64,000 bases of DNA from Onstottus_B arcticum. GTDB lineage: Bacteria > Acidobacteriota > Blastocatellia > UBA7656. Both the position numbers and the translations under genes were made by a program. Positions 1 to 8,105 of the stretch are shown piece after piece; position 1 is the stretch's first letter; the number at the start of each line of letters is the position of its first letter. Where the stretch lies: assembly GCA_038040485.1 (NCBI GenBank), contig JBBPIE010000020.1, forward strand, positions 58,899 to 122,898. Reading direction: 5' to 3'. Under the pieces are notes generated by a model, which made no database searches, was not told where the DNA came from, and worked only from the letters and a program-made list of their open reading frames with translations.

Positions 1-143
1 CGCTGGCTGTAGATCCCGTACCAGCGAAACAGCGGCTCGTCATCCGGTGAAATCGAGTGATTGCCCGTACTCGCGTAGCGGTAGATGTCCGCCAGCACAT
101 CGAGCCCGTCTTTACGTAGCTTTAGTTCTTCAATCTTGATCAT
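1..143 (-). CDS. Nitrite/sulfite reductase, N-terminal fragment
   Basis: Only the first 47 codons are inside the window; the gene runs off the left edge. The ATG is at 143-141, preceded by a GAGG ribosome site. The product starts MIKIEELKLRKDGLDVL and continues through ISPDDEPLFRWYGIYSQ, which looks like the parachute-domain start of siroheme/4Fe-4S nitrite and sulfite reductases (family pattern LRW-GLY-QR). It is the last visible gene of the SUMT-cysH-cysC series, 9 bp after cysC, so sulfite reduction to sulfide is the likely role (inference). The siroheme and cluster-binding cysteines lie outside the window, so sulfite and nitrite specificity cannot be separated. Confidence 0.6.
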   Translation of the reverse strand, partial: MIKIEELKLRKDGLDVLADIYRYASTGNHSISPDDEPLFRWYGIYSQ

Positions 144-152
144 TGCTGTACC

Positions 153-749
153 TCACATCTGAACGCACTCGGCCATCTCGGGTCTCGAGTGTTCGCCAAT
201 CCGATGCTCGGTCTCGACAATCAGCGAAAGAATCTTCGCCGCGCTTTCCTCGATGGATTCAACCGAGCTGTCCACCACGACGTCAGGAAAGAGCGGCGCT
301 TCGTAGGGGTCGCTTATCCCGGTGAAGTTCGCGATCTCGCCGGCGAGCGCTTTGACATAAAGCCCCTTCACGTCTCGTTCGACCAGTTTGTCGATCGGGC
401 AGCGAACAAACGCTTCGACGAACCGGATGCCGTCATCCTCAATACCACGGCGAACATCGTCGCGCGACTGCCGGTACGGTGATATGGCAGCCACCAGGAC
501 TACAACCGCGTTGCGAGCCAGCAGTCGCGCGACGAAACCTATGCGACGCACGTTTGTGTCGCGATCTTCTTTCGAGAACCCGAGCCCGCGGCTGAGGTTC
601 TCGCGCACCTCATCGCCGTCGAGCGTTTCAACTCGATGGCCGGCACTCGAAAGCTGCTCTGAAAGCGAGCGTGCAAGCGTCGATTTGCCCGCTCCTGAAA
701 GCCCAGTCAGCCAGATAACGAGTCCCGTCTGTTGTTTTCTTGTGATCAA
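153..749 (-). CDS. cysC: Adenylylsulfate (APS) kinase
   Basis: 198 aa, the usual length for a stand-alone APS kinase that phosphorylates APS to PAPS. The P-loop GLSGAGKST is at about residues 17-25, followed by LDGDEVR and the family stretch GFSKEDRD and NVRRIGFVA. The start is a TTG at 749-747: a GGAGAG ribosome site lies 6 nt upstream and no in-frame ATG precedes it, since the nearby ATG in GAGATGCC is in another frame. It lies in the minus-strand operon between cysH and the nitrite/sulfite reductase. A 42-bp inverted repeat (791-902) fills the gap from cysH. Because the neighbouring CysH has the Cys pattern of an APS reductase, PAPS made here may serve sulfation or a parallel route (inference). 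Confidence 0.93.
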   Translation of the reverse strand: MITRKQQTGLVIWLTGLSGAGKSTLARSLSEQLSSAGHRVETLDGDEVRENLSRGLGFSKEDRDTNVRRIGFVARLLARNAVVVLVAAISPYRQSRDDVRRGIEDDGIRFVEAFVRCPIDKLVERDVKGLYVKALAGEIANFTGISDPYEAPLFPDVVVDSSVESIEESAAKILSLIVETEHRIGEHSRPEMAECVQM

Positions 750-790
750 GGCATCTCTCCTATCAGCTCATGACGCTCTCAGTTGTAGAA

Positions 791-902
791 GCGGTGATGG
801 ACCTGTACGGGCGTCCCTCTGTGGGCGCCCCTTGGTCGTGATATTTTCGCCTGCGCGATGAGGGGCGCCCACGGAGGGACGCCCGTACAGGTCCATCACC
901 GC
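791..902. repeat. Long inverted repeat, family A (TGTACGGGCGTCCCTC)
   Basis: Two 42-nt arms, 791-832 and 861-902, are complementary except for one position that still forms a G-U pair in RNA. The loop is 28 nt. The core of the arm is TGTACGGGCGTCCCTC. The same element recurs at 18529-18614 and 54163-54252, so it is a dispersed REP/MITE-like family. Here it sits inside an operon, between cysH and cysC, where the transcript would form a very stable hairpin. Confidence 0.93.
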
Positions 903-918
903 CCCTGGAAGATTCGGT

Positions 919-1695
919 TCAATCACCCGCGGCCGGCGCGGCTTCAAGCACGACCAGGCTTCGAGCCGCCGCGTGCAAGCCGCACTCTGTCTTCTGCCGG
1001 CCGGCCCACCTTCCGGCGCGTTCGTCTTCGCCTGCTCCAACCGCGACCGTGCAGTGAGTGCAGCCGATGCTCGGGTAGCCCCGATCGTGAAGCGCGTTGT
1101 AAGGCACGCCGTTTCGCTTGATGTAGTCCCACACATCGCCCTTGCTCCACCGCACGAGCGGGTTGATCTTGACGAGCCGCCACTGGTAGTCCCACTCGAC
1201 AACCTCTGCGTTGGATCGGTCCATCGTCTGATCTCGACGAATGGCAGTGACCCAAGCCGTGCGACCGCGCAGCGCTTCCTTTAACGGTTCGATCTTCCTC
1301 AATCGGCAGCAGAGATCGGGGTTGGTTGACCAGAGCTTCGGGCCAAACTCGGTTTCTTGCCGTTCAGGCGTTAGCTCAGATTGATACGACTTGATGTCGA
1401 TCCTGTAGCGGTCCTCGATGCGCCGCCGCAGCTCGTAGGTTTCGGGAAACAGAAACGCGGTGTCGAGAAAAAAGACGTTGGGGTTCGGGGTGATCTTCAC
1501 GGCCATGTCGATAAGCGCGATGCCTTCCGCGCCAAAGCCCGTCGCGATCGTCAGGTCATCGCCGAATTCTTCGAACGCCCATCGAAGCGTCTCTTCCGGC
1601 GTCGCGCGATCGAGTCGCGCGGCTGCTTGCCGGATACGGCCCGCCTCCGGCGCTGTCGATCTCGCTTTCACAATCTCAGTCATTAGTTGCGTCAT
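919..1695 (-). CDS. cysH: Assimilatory APS reductase (CysH family)
   Basis: 258 aa from the chosen ATG at 1695-1693, which has a GGAG site 6 nt upstream; the longer reading frame to 1752 only adds repeat-derived codons. The protein reduces adenylylsulfate to sulfite. Visible motifs: the CC pair in DLCCRLRKIEPL, the CxxC in IGCTHCT, and the C-terminal ECGLH with the catalytic Cys. The CC plus CxxC set ligates a 4Fe-4S cluster and marks APS reductases rather than cluster-free PAPS reductases (established for the family). The nucleotide-binding part includes TAIRRDQT. It follows SUMT and precedes cysC in the cysteine-attenuated operon. The tail after ECGLH is about 21 residues longer than usual and carries no obvious motif. 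Confidence 0.93.
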   Translation of the reverse strand: MTQLMTEIVKARSTAPEAGRIRQAAARLDRATPEETLRWAFEEFGDDLTIATGFGAEGIALIDMAVKITPNPNVFFLDTAFLFPETYELRRRIEDRYRIDIKSYQSELTPERQETEFGPKLWSTNPDLCCRLRKIEPLKEALRGRTAWVTAIRRDQTMDRSNAEVVEWDYQWRLVKINPLVRWSKGDVWDYIKRNGVPYNALHDRGYPSIGCTHCTVAVGAGEDERAGRWAGRQKTECGLHAAARSLVVLEAAPAAGD

Positions 1696-1716
1696 AAGCT
1701 TCTCCGCTCCTCGACT

Positions 1717-1794
1717 TGGGAGTGTGGGCGTCTCGCCCGCAAACGCAATCAAAACAAAACGCTGCGGGGTGCGGGCGAGACGCTCGCGCTCCCA
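1717..1794. repeat. Inverted repeat, family B (GGGAGCGCGGGCGTCTCG)
   Basis: Arms at 1717-1740 and 1771-1794 are imperfect inverted copies of a 24-nt unit with core GGGCGTCTCGCCCGC. The same unit occurs as a pair at 38836-38904 and as a single arm at 52446-52469. Here it overlaps the 3' end of the SUMT gene and supplies its last codons. Confidence 0.88.
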
Positions 1795-2594
1795 GGCAGC
1801 TCGCTAAGCGAATGCCTGAGCGAGTCATCGCCAAACCAATGCAGCTTTGCTTGAAGCGACACCACGTCTCCGACTATCGCGATTGCTGGCGGTTTGATCT
1901 TCAACTCGACTGGCGAATCCGCGTTGCAAGCGATGTCTTCGAGCGCGCCCGTGTAAACTTCCTGATGTTGATAAGTGCCCCAACGGATGATTGCGATCGG
2001 TGTGGAAGGCGAACGGCCGATCGTTATCAACTCACTCGCGATCCTGGCGATGGTGCTACCGCACATGAAAATCACCAGTGTGTCCGCGTGAGCGGCTGCG
2101 CGCAGATCGACTCCGATGGAGAACTTGTCATCCGCTTCGTGCCCGGTGATGAATGCGACGCTAGATGCGTAGCCGCGATGGGTGAGTGGAATGCCCGCGT
2201 AAGCCGCCGCCGCAACACCCGAAGAGATGCCCGGGATCACTTCCCATTGGATTCCGGCTTCGACGAGCGCTTCGGCTTCTTCGCCGCCTCTGCCGAAGAC
2301 GAACGGGTCTCCGCCTTTGAGCCGCGCGACAACGCTGCCTCGGCTCGCGTGGCCGATCAAAAGTTGATTGATCGCCGCTTGTGAGAGCGATTGTTCTCCG
2401 GCGCGTTTGCCTGCGTAGATCAGCTCGGCGCTCCGCCGGGTATGAGCGAGCACTTCGGGATTGACCAGATAGTCGTAGACAACCACGTCGCTCGCGGCGA
2501 GTGCTTCGGCGGCCTTGAGCGTGAGCAGCTTCGGATCTCCCGGCCCTGCTCCGATCAGATAGACTCGCCCAGTTTCGGTTCTTAACGCGGTCAT
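1749..2594 (-). CDS. cobA: Uroporphyrinogen-III C-methyltransferase (SUMT)
   Basis: 281 aa. Methylates uroporphyrinogen III twice with SAM to give precorrin-2, the entry to siroheme and cobalamin. Visible motifs: GAGPGDPKLLTLKA near the N terminus, YDYLVNPEVL, RLKGGDPFVFGRGGEEAE and GIPLTHRGYASSVAFITGHE. First gene of the sulfur operon; its siroheme product would serve the sulfite reductase at the operon's end. The ATG at 2594-2592 follows GAAGAGG. The last residues, GSASVSPAPRSVLF, are encoded by the family-B repeat, so the natural C terminus has probably been replaced or extended by the repeat. No CysG dehydrogenase/chelatase domain is fused. Expression is probably controlled by the leader at 2622-2787. 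Confidence 0.93.
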   Translation of the reverse strand: MTALRTETGRVYLIGAGPGDPKLLTLKAAEALAASDVVVYDYLVNPEVLAHTRRSAELIYAGKRAGEQSLSQAAINQLLIGHASRGSVVARLKGGDPFVFGRGGEEAEALVEAGIQWEVIPGISSGVAAAAYAGIPLTHRGYASSVAFITGHEADDKFSIGVDLRAAAHADTLVIFMCGSTIARIASELITIGRSPSTPIAIIRWGTYQHQEVYTGALEDIACNADSPVELKIKPPAIAIVGDVVSLQAKLHWFGDDSLRHSLSELPGSASVSPAPRSVLF

Positions 2595-2621
2595 CGGCTC
2601 GGCCTCTTCACCACAAAAAGC

Positions 2622-2656
2622 AAAAAACCCGCCACCGGCACAGTGCCGATAGCGGG
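2622..2656 (-). terminator. Intrinsic terminator in the cys-operon leader (attenuator)
   Basis: Read on the minus strand, arms at 2656-2643 and 2641-2628 form a 14-bp stem with two G-U pairs, followed at once by six T residues (2627-2622). It lies only 27 nt before the SUMT start codon, so it would stop transcription of the operon's own leader. An upstream segment (2713-2705) can pair with 2663-2654 (ATCCA with TGGAT and GGG with the first CCC of the stem), giving a possible antiterminator. Confidence 0.85.
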
Positions 2657-2688
2657 TTATCCAATGCTCCTGAGTATGAGTGCGTCAG

Positions 2689-2787
2689 CTAGGTTTCAAG
2701 ACAATGGATTCCCTCTAAAGGCTCTGCGCCGCGCGCCTCTGGCGCGCAACGACATGTGCAACAATAGAAGGTCACCATTGAACTCAT
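2689..2787 (-). CDS. Cysteine-rich leader peptide of the sulfur-assimilation operon
   Basis: A 32-codon ORF beginning MSSMVTFYCCTCRC and ending HCLET. Four of six consecutive codons are Cys (2763-2746), plus one Cys near the end. The ATG at 2787-2785 has an AAGG site 5 nt upstream; a second in-frame ATG is at 2778. A hairpin with arms GCGCGCC and GGCGCGC (2747-2731) begins at the last Cys codon of the run, and the stop at 2691-2689 is followed by the terminator at 2656-2622. This is the layout of translation-coupled attenuation: ribosomes stalled at Cys codons when Cys-tRNA is scarce would favour the antiterminator. Cys-rich leader peptides regulating sulfur genes are known in actinobacteria; their use here is inference. 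Confidence 0.75.
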   Translation of the reverse strand: MSSMVTFYCCTCRCAPEARGAEPLEGIHCLET

Positions 2788-2807
2788 AAAAACCTTGCGA
2801 CAAGCTA

Positions 2808-2837
2808 CCTATACTACGGCGTGGCTGCGCGAGTCAA
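2808..2837 (-). promoter_or_regulatory. Candidate sigma-70-type promoter for the cys operon
   Basis: On the minus strand TTGACT (2837-2832) and TATAGG (2813-2808) are separated by 18 nt, and the leader ORF starts 20 nt after the -10 box. The match and spacing are plausible, but there is no experimental support. The 217 bp from here to gltB hold nothing else recognisable. Confidence 0.45.
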
Positions 2838-3054
2838 ACAAAAACTTTTCACAACCAGAATTTCGGAAGGCTCGCTATGCCCGGGGCGGCCGGCTCCTCA
2901 TCCTAAGAACCTTCGCGGAAGACCCAGCCATTGCCCCAGGTTCGGAGGGCGGCGCCGAGTCGCCGTGCGATTGCGCTTTGGCCCTGCGAGATCCACTCGG
3001 CCGCGGTACTTCATAGAGACGAAGCGGCTTCAGGCTCAGCCTTTGATTCGACCG

Positions 3055-6000
3055 CTAAAAGCTTGCGGCAATGCCGAGGTTGCCCGCAACACTGATGCTC
3101 GGAGCCTCGACTGCCGGGGCCGGCGAAGCTTCGGCATGCGGCGCAACCCGCAACGTGAGGGTTCGGGAAGACTGCCAGCTTCTGAGCAAATCGAAGGCGC
3201 GAGGGCTCCCGGTCGCCTCGCAGTGGCGCTCTATCAGAGAGCGCGCTTCTTGTGCCTCGTGGTCGCCGACTGATACCACACGCACAAGCTCCTCGTTGCA
3301 GCGATTCCTAAAGCTCCCCAGTTCATCGAAGACGTAGGCGACGCCGCCCGTCATGCCCGCCGCGAAGTTGCGCCCGACCTCGCCAAGCACGACAACAACT
3401 CCGCCAGTCATATATTCGCAGCCGTGGTCTCCGACGCCTTCGACGACAGCTGTCGCTCCGCTGTTTCGAACGCAGAATCGTTCGCCCGCGCGGCCTGCCG
3501 CGAATAACACACCGCCAGTCGCGCCGTACATCACCGTGTTGCCCGCGATGACGTTTTGCGACCATGTAAAGCGCGCCCCGGCCGGCGGCCTGATGATTAT
3601 CTCGCCGCCCGACATGCCCTTGCCAACGTAGTCGTTTGCTTCACCGATCAGACGCAGCCTGACGCCTGCGATATTGAAAGCCCCAAAGCTCTGCCCTGCC
3701 GAGCCGGTAAAGGTCAGGTCGATCGTTCCTGTTGCGAGCCCTGCGTTGCCATGACGACGCGCTATTGTCCCGGCCAGTCGGGCCCCCACGGCTCGATCGG
3801 TGTTCCTGATTTCGTATTCGGCGGAGAACAGCCTTCCGCGTTCGACGGCTTCAGCAGAATCGCGCGCGACCCTTTCTCCGAGCGAGTCTGCCGTTTTAAG
3901 TTGGTAGCTCGAATCAAATCGCATGGGCTGCTCGTCGCCGTGGCTTGCGCGATTAAGTATCGGACTCAGGTCCAGGCGCGCTTTCCTCGGCAACTTGACG
4001 TAGCGCACGCTGCCAGCTTGTGATGCTCCCGCGTCATCCTTCTTGACGTAGCGCACGCTGCCAGCTTGTGATGCTCCCGCGTCATCCTTCTGCGACAGTA
4101 GATCGCTACGGCCGATGATCTCATCCATCGTTCTAACGCCGAGAGTCGCAAGCAACTCCCTGATCTCCTGCGCCAGCGACGTGAAAAAACTGACCACGTT
4201 CTCGGGACTACCTTTGAACTTTCTTCGCAGGCCATTGTCTTGAGTCGCAACTCCGACAGGGCAAGTGTTCAGGTGGCACTGCCTCGCCATCACACAGCCC
4301 ATCGCGACTACCGCAGCAGTCGCGAACCCGAACTCTTCGGCGCCCAGCATCGCCGCGATCACGACGTCGCGGCCGGTCTTGAGCCCGCCATCGACTCTCA
4401 ATCGGACGCGGCTACGAAGATCGTTCAGCACCAGAGCCTGTTGCGTTTCGGCCAGTCCGAGCTCCCAGGGCGTACCCGCGTTCTTTATCGAGCCGAGCGG
4501 CGACGCGCCAGTGCCGCCGTCGTGTCCTGAGATGTGAATGACGTCGGCGTGTGCTTTCGCGACTCCCGCGGCAATGGTTCCGATCCCCGCTTCCGACACG
4601 AGCTTCACCGCGATGCGAGCCTCGGGATTGATCTGTTTCAGGTCATAGATCAACTGTGCGAGGTCTTCGATGGAATAGATGTCGTGGTGCGGCGGTGGAG
4701 AAATCAGCGTCACACCGCGGACCGAGTGACGAAGCCCGGCGATTTCCGCGGTGACCTTATGTCCGGGGAGTTGACCGCCTTCACCGGGCTTCGAGCCCTG
4801 GGCCATTTTTATCTCCAGCTCATCGGCTGAAACCAGATACTCGGGAGTCACGCCGAATCGCCCTGAAGCGACCTGCTTGATCCGGCTGTTTGCGAGGTCG
4901 CCGTCCGGCCGTCGTTTGAATCTCCGGTGGTCTTCACCTCCTTCGCCGCTGTTGCTCCTGGCGCCGAGGCGGTTCATCGCGATGGCAAGCGTCTCGTGCG
5001 CTTCCTTCGACAACGCACCGAGCGACATTCCAGAAGTCGAAAAGCGCTCGAGTATCCGTTCTGTTGCTTCGACATCATTGAGGTCGATGGGATTGCCGCC
5101 GCGGAACTCGAACAGATCGCGTAGCGACGCTGGCGCGCGTCCCACCACTGCCTCGGTGTACTTGTTGAACTCGGTTCCTCCGCCGCTACGCGCTGCTCTA
5201 TGAAGCGCGCGGAACACAATCGGGTTGTAGCTGTGATATTCGCCGCCGTTGCGATAGCGAAAATAGCCGGCGTCTTCGAGCGACGCGTCCGTCTGCGCGC
5301 TTGCAGACTCGCAAAAACGCAAGACGTCAACGGAGATCTCCGCCAGGCCGATGCCGCCCAGCCGCGACGCGGCTCCCGTGAAGTATGTTTCGACCAGTTG
5401 AGCATCAAGACCGACCGCCTCAAAGGTTCCCGACCCGCAATAGCTAGCGACAGTTGCGATGCCCATCTTTGCCATGATCTTAAGCAGCCCGTTCTCCAGC
5501 GCCGTTCTGTAGTTCTTTAATGCGACGGGGCGGCTCAGTCCCCGGTTCTCGGCTTCGCGCGCGATCACTTCGAACGCGAGGGCGGGGTTTACGGCGTTGG
5601 CGCCAAAGCTGATCAAACACGCGATCTGGTGGTCGTCTCTCGCCTCGGCGGTCTGTGCGATCAAGCTCGCGCTGAGTCTTCGGCCCTCGCGGATCAGGTA
5701 ATTGTGAACCGCGCCGACCGCCAACAGCATGGGCACGGGTGCTCGAAAGTCGGCGGCGGCGAGGTCGCTGATGATCAGAATCGCGACGCCCGCTTCGATT
5801 GCCGAACGCGCGCGCTCACACAGTTCATCAAGCGCGCGCTTCAAGCCCTCGGCGCCTTCTGCCAATTCGAAGACGGCATTCAGCGTGGTCGAGGACATAT
5901 CCCTGCCCGCCTTGCGCTTCAGCCAGTCCAGAGTTGCATCGGAAAGAACGGGGCTCGCCAGCCTGATCAAACTGGCGCGAGGAGTCTCGTCGGTGATTCT

Positions 6001-7668
6001 AGCGCGCTTGCCAAGCAAGGTATCGAGCGACATCACTTGCTGCTCGCGAATCGAATCGATCGGTGGGTTGGTCACCTGCGCGAATCGTTGTTTGAAGTAT
6101 GAATACAACAATCGCGGTTTTTGAGAGAGTACCGCGAGCGGCGTATCGTCGCCCATCGAACCGGCCGGTTCCTTACCTTCGAGAAGCATCGGCTCCAGTA
6201 TTCGCTGAACGTCTTCGGCTGTGTAGCCGAAGGTCTTCATCCGCCTGAGCAACACAGGGCGATGGTGGGACTCCCCTTCATAAGAGCGTGCGTCGCCGCC
6301 GAGCGCTGTCTCGATTGCCTTCTGCGCTTGATCGTCAAGACGCTGTGGGCAAACTACGATCGAACGACGCACCCAGCTTGCGTACGGCTTGCGGGCAGCC
6401 ACCTCCTTCTTGATTGCGTCGTTTCTCAACAACAGGCCTCGCTCGGTATCGACGGCGATCATTTCCCCGGGACCCAGGCGGCCTTTCTCAGTCACCGTCT
6501 CAATGTCATGAGCTACAGCTCCCGCTTCGGACGTCACGATGACACAGCCGTCGCTTGTCAGAACATAGCGAGCGGGTCGAAGCCCGTTCCGGTCAAGCGC
6601 GGCGCCTACGAGTTTGCCGTCGGTGAACGCGACCGCCGCCGGGCCGTCCCACGGTTCCATCACACACGACGAGTATTCGTAAAACGCGCGCAGCCTGCTG
6701 TCCATCTCAACCGAGTTCTCGTAAGCTTCGGGGATCAGAGTCATCATCGCCTGGGAGACGTCGAGTCCGTTTGTCACAAGCATGTCGAGAGCTTTGTCCA
6801 GGCTGGAGGAATCCGAACCTTCGTTCCATCTTGATCGAGGATAGGGCTGGTGAGGTTCTCGCCTGATGATCTCGTTCTCGCGGGCGCGCATCCAATTGCG
6901 ATTTCCGGCAACCGTGTTGATTTCGCCGTTGTGTGCCAGCAATCGAAAAGGTTGAGCGAGTTGCCAGTTTGGAAAGGTGTTTGTCGAGTACCGCTGGTGC
7001 AGCACGGCAAGCCCAGTCTCGAACAGCGGATCGCCGAGGTCTCGGTAGAAGGCTTCAAGCTTGCTGGCCACGAGCATGCCTTTGTAGACGATTGTGCGGC
7101 TTGAAAGCGACGCAATGTAGAAGCCTTCAAACCTTGACGTCTCGGCTTCGATCTCGCTGCGGACGAGACGCAGCCTGGCTTCGAGTTCGCCTTCCGCAAC
7201 AGGACCACGGCCGATGAGGAGTTGTTCGATGACCGGCGCCGAAGCGAGCGCCTTCGGTCCAAGTGCGTTCTCATCGACGGGCACGGGTCTCCAGCGAATC
7301 GCGATGAGTCCTTGCCGCGAGATCGTCTGCTCGGTTATCGCGCGGCACGATGCCGCTGCGCTGCTATCGCGAGGAAGAAAAAACATCCCGACCGCCAGGT
7401 CAGCCGCGGCCGGCGGCGCGCAGCCGCGTCGCTCGACCTCTCGCGAGAAGAACCGCGCAGGCAACTGAGTCAGCAAACCTGCGCCGTCGCCTGTCCGCCC
7501 ATCGGCCCCGACTCCTCCGCGGTGTTCAAGATTCTCAAGCGCCTCGAGCGCGGTTTCCAGAACGCCGCGGCTCTGCTTGCCTGACATATCCGCAACGAAG
7601 CCGACACCGCAAGCGTCGCGCTCGTCTCGCGCGTCGTACAGCAATTCATAAGCTTCGTTGTTCTGCAT
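3055..7668 (-). CDS. gltB: Glutamate synthase, large subunit
   Basis: 1537 aa from the ATG at 7668. Transfers the amide of glutamine to 2-oxoglutarate. Domains in order: Ntn glutamine amidotransferase (about 18-400) with the nucleophile in DACGVGFVAD after a short propeptide; central domain (about 450-750); FMN-binding synthase domain (about 820-1180) with HISGHDGGTGASPL and the 3Fe-4S ligands in CHLNTCPVGVATQ; and a C-terminal GXGXG helix domain (GGVVVVLGEVGRNFAAGMTGG). A 48-bp tandem duplication (3994-4089) adds a second copy of KDDAGASQAGSVRYVK between the FMN and GXGXG domains. The upstream in-frame extension to 7752 is Arg-rich, not conserved-looking, and was not chosen. No gltD is in the window. 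It is divergent from the nitrogen activator and amtB. Confidence 0.96.
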   Translation of the reverse strand: MQNNEAYELLYDARDERDACGVGFVADMSGKQSRGVLETALEALENLEHRGGVGADGRTGDGAGLLTQLPARFFSREVERRGCAPPAAADLAVGMFFLPRDSSAAASCRAITEQTISRQGLIAIRWRPVPVDENALGPKALASAPVIEQLLIGRGPVAEGELEARLRLVRSEIEAETSRFEGFYIASLSSRTIVYKGMLVASKLEAFYRDLGDPLFETGLAVLHQRYSTNTFPNWQLAQPFRLLAHNGEINTVAGNRNWMRARENEIIRREPHQPYPRSRWNEGSDSSSLDKALDMLVTNGLDVSQAMMTLIPEAYENSVEMDSRLRAFYEYSSCVMEPWDGPAAVAFTDGKLVGAALDRNGLRPARYVLTSDGCVIVTSEAGAVAHDIETVTEKGRLGPGEMIAVDTERGLLLRNDAIKKEVAARKPYASWVRRSIVVCPQRLDDQAQKAIETALGGDARSYEGESHHRPVLLRRMKTFGYTAEDVQRILEPMLLEGKEPAGSMGDDTPLAVLSQKPRLLYSYFKQRFAQVTNPPIDSIREQQVMSLDTLLGKRARITDETPRASLIRLASPVLSDATLDWLKRKAGRDMSSTTLNAVFELAEGAEGLKRALDELCERARSAIEAGVAILIISDLAAADFRAPVPMLLAVGAVHNYLIREGRRLSASLIAQTAEARDDHQIACLISFGANAVNPALAFEVIAREAENRGLSRPVALKNYRTALENGLLKIMAKMGIATVASYCGSGTFEAVGLDAQLVETYFTGAASRLGGIGLAEISVDVLRFCESASAQTDASLEDAGYFRYRNGGEYHSYNPIVFRALHRAARSGGGTEFNKYTEAVVGRAPASLRDLFEFRGGNPIDLNDVEATERILERFSTSGMSLGALSKEAHETLAIAMNRLGARSNSGEGGEDHRRFKRRPDGDLANSRIKQVASGRFGVTPEYLVSADELEIKMAQGSKPGEGGQLPGHKVTAEIAGLRHSVRGVTLISPPPHHDIYSIEDLAQLIYDLKQINPEARIAVKLVSEAGIGTIAAGVAKAHADVIHISGHDGGTGASPLGSIKNAGTPWELGLAETQQALVLNDLRSRVRLRVDGGLKTGRDVVIAAMLGAEEFGFATAAVVAMGCVMARQCHLNTCPVGVATQDNGLRRKFKGSPENVVSFFTSLAQEIRELLATLGVRTMDEIIGRSDLLSQKDDAGASQAGSVRYVKKDDAGASQAGSVRYVKLPRKARLDLSPILNRASHGDEQPMRFDSSYQLKTADSLGERVARDSAEAVERGRLFSAEYEIRNTDRAVGARLAGTIARRHGNAGLATGTIDLTFTGSAGQSFGAFNIAGVRLRLIGEANDYVGKGMSGGEIIIRPPAGARFTWSQNVIAGNTVMYGATGGVLFAAGRAGERFCVRNSGATAVVEGVGDHGCEYMTGGVVVVLGEVGRNFAAGMTGGVAYVFDELGSFRNRCNEELVRVVSVGDHEAQEARSLIERHCEATGSPRAFDLLRSWQSSRTLTLRVAPHAEASPAPAVEAPSISVAGNLGIAASF
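3994..4089. repeat. 48-bp in-frame tandem duplication inside gltB
   Basis: Two identical 48-bp units (3994-4041, 4042-4089) encode KDDAGASQAGSVRYVK twice. The unit length is a multiple of three, so the gene stays open. The insertion falls in the linker between the synthase and GXGXG domains, where extra residues are likely tolerated. Confidence 0.95.
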
Positions 7669-7916
7669 TCGCTTGTCTCTTTGGGCTCGAGTCGACAGGT
7701 GGCGGGCGTCGCGGCGCGCAGCAGCTAGATCGCGGCGCGGCGACGAAAACAAAGCAGTGGCTTATACATGATCATAAGCATGCCTCGGCTAAACCGGTGA
7801 AGATTTGAAACTGTGCGGTGAGGCTATGAGCAAAGTCAGGACCAGAAACCTGGAGTTCGCCTCTCCGCGGCGCTTATTTGTAACTCGAAATCAAGAAACT
7901 TCTCCGCGCAAGCCAC

Positions 7917-7932
7917 TGGAACAGGTCTTGCC
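7917..7932 (+). promoter_or_regulatory. Candidate sigma-54 promoter of the activator gene
   Basis: TGGAACAGGTCTTGCC fits TGGCACG-N4-TTGCW with exact GG/GC spacing (-24/-12). The flanks CACTGGAAC and TTGCCCTG are shared with the site ahead of amtB (9790). It is 174 bp before the activator ATG, implying a long leader and autoregulation (inference). The rest of the 437 bp between gltB and the activator contains only the CCTACAAT inverted repeat. Confidence 0.5.
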
Positions 7933-8027
7933 CTGTGTAAGCACTTGCGTGAACCCCCGGAAGCGCGCACTTCTCAGATGCAACCGCCAATACTTGGATA
8001 AGGGACCGCTTGACGGTTCGTTGAAGC

Positions 8028-8074
8028 CTACAATAATGTTTCGGCTCCTTGAATTGATGACACAATTGTAGGAT
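8028..8074. promoter_or_regulatory. CCTACAAT inverted repeat ahead of the activator
   Basis: CCTACAAT near 8029 and its complement ATTGTAGG (8067-8074) face each other across about 30 nt. The right half, read on the minus strand, is CCTACAATTGTGTC; nearly the same word, CCTACAATTCTGTC, occurs at 9659-9672 ahead of amtB. It may be a shared operator or an RNA stem; the function is unknown. Confidence 0.3.
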
Positions 8075-8105
8075 CAGTGAGCTTGACGAGCTGGAAAAGA
8101 ACTCG

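Noticed and set aside
2640..2800. SAM or cobalamin riboswitch ahead of SUMT
   Set aside because: No conserved SAM-I, SAM-IV or B12-box sequence was found; the Cys-rich leader ORF with terminator explains the structure better.
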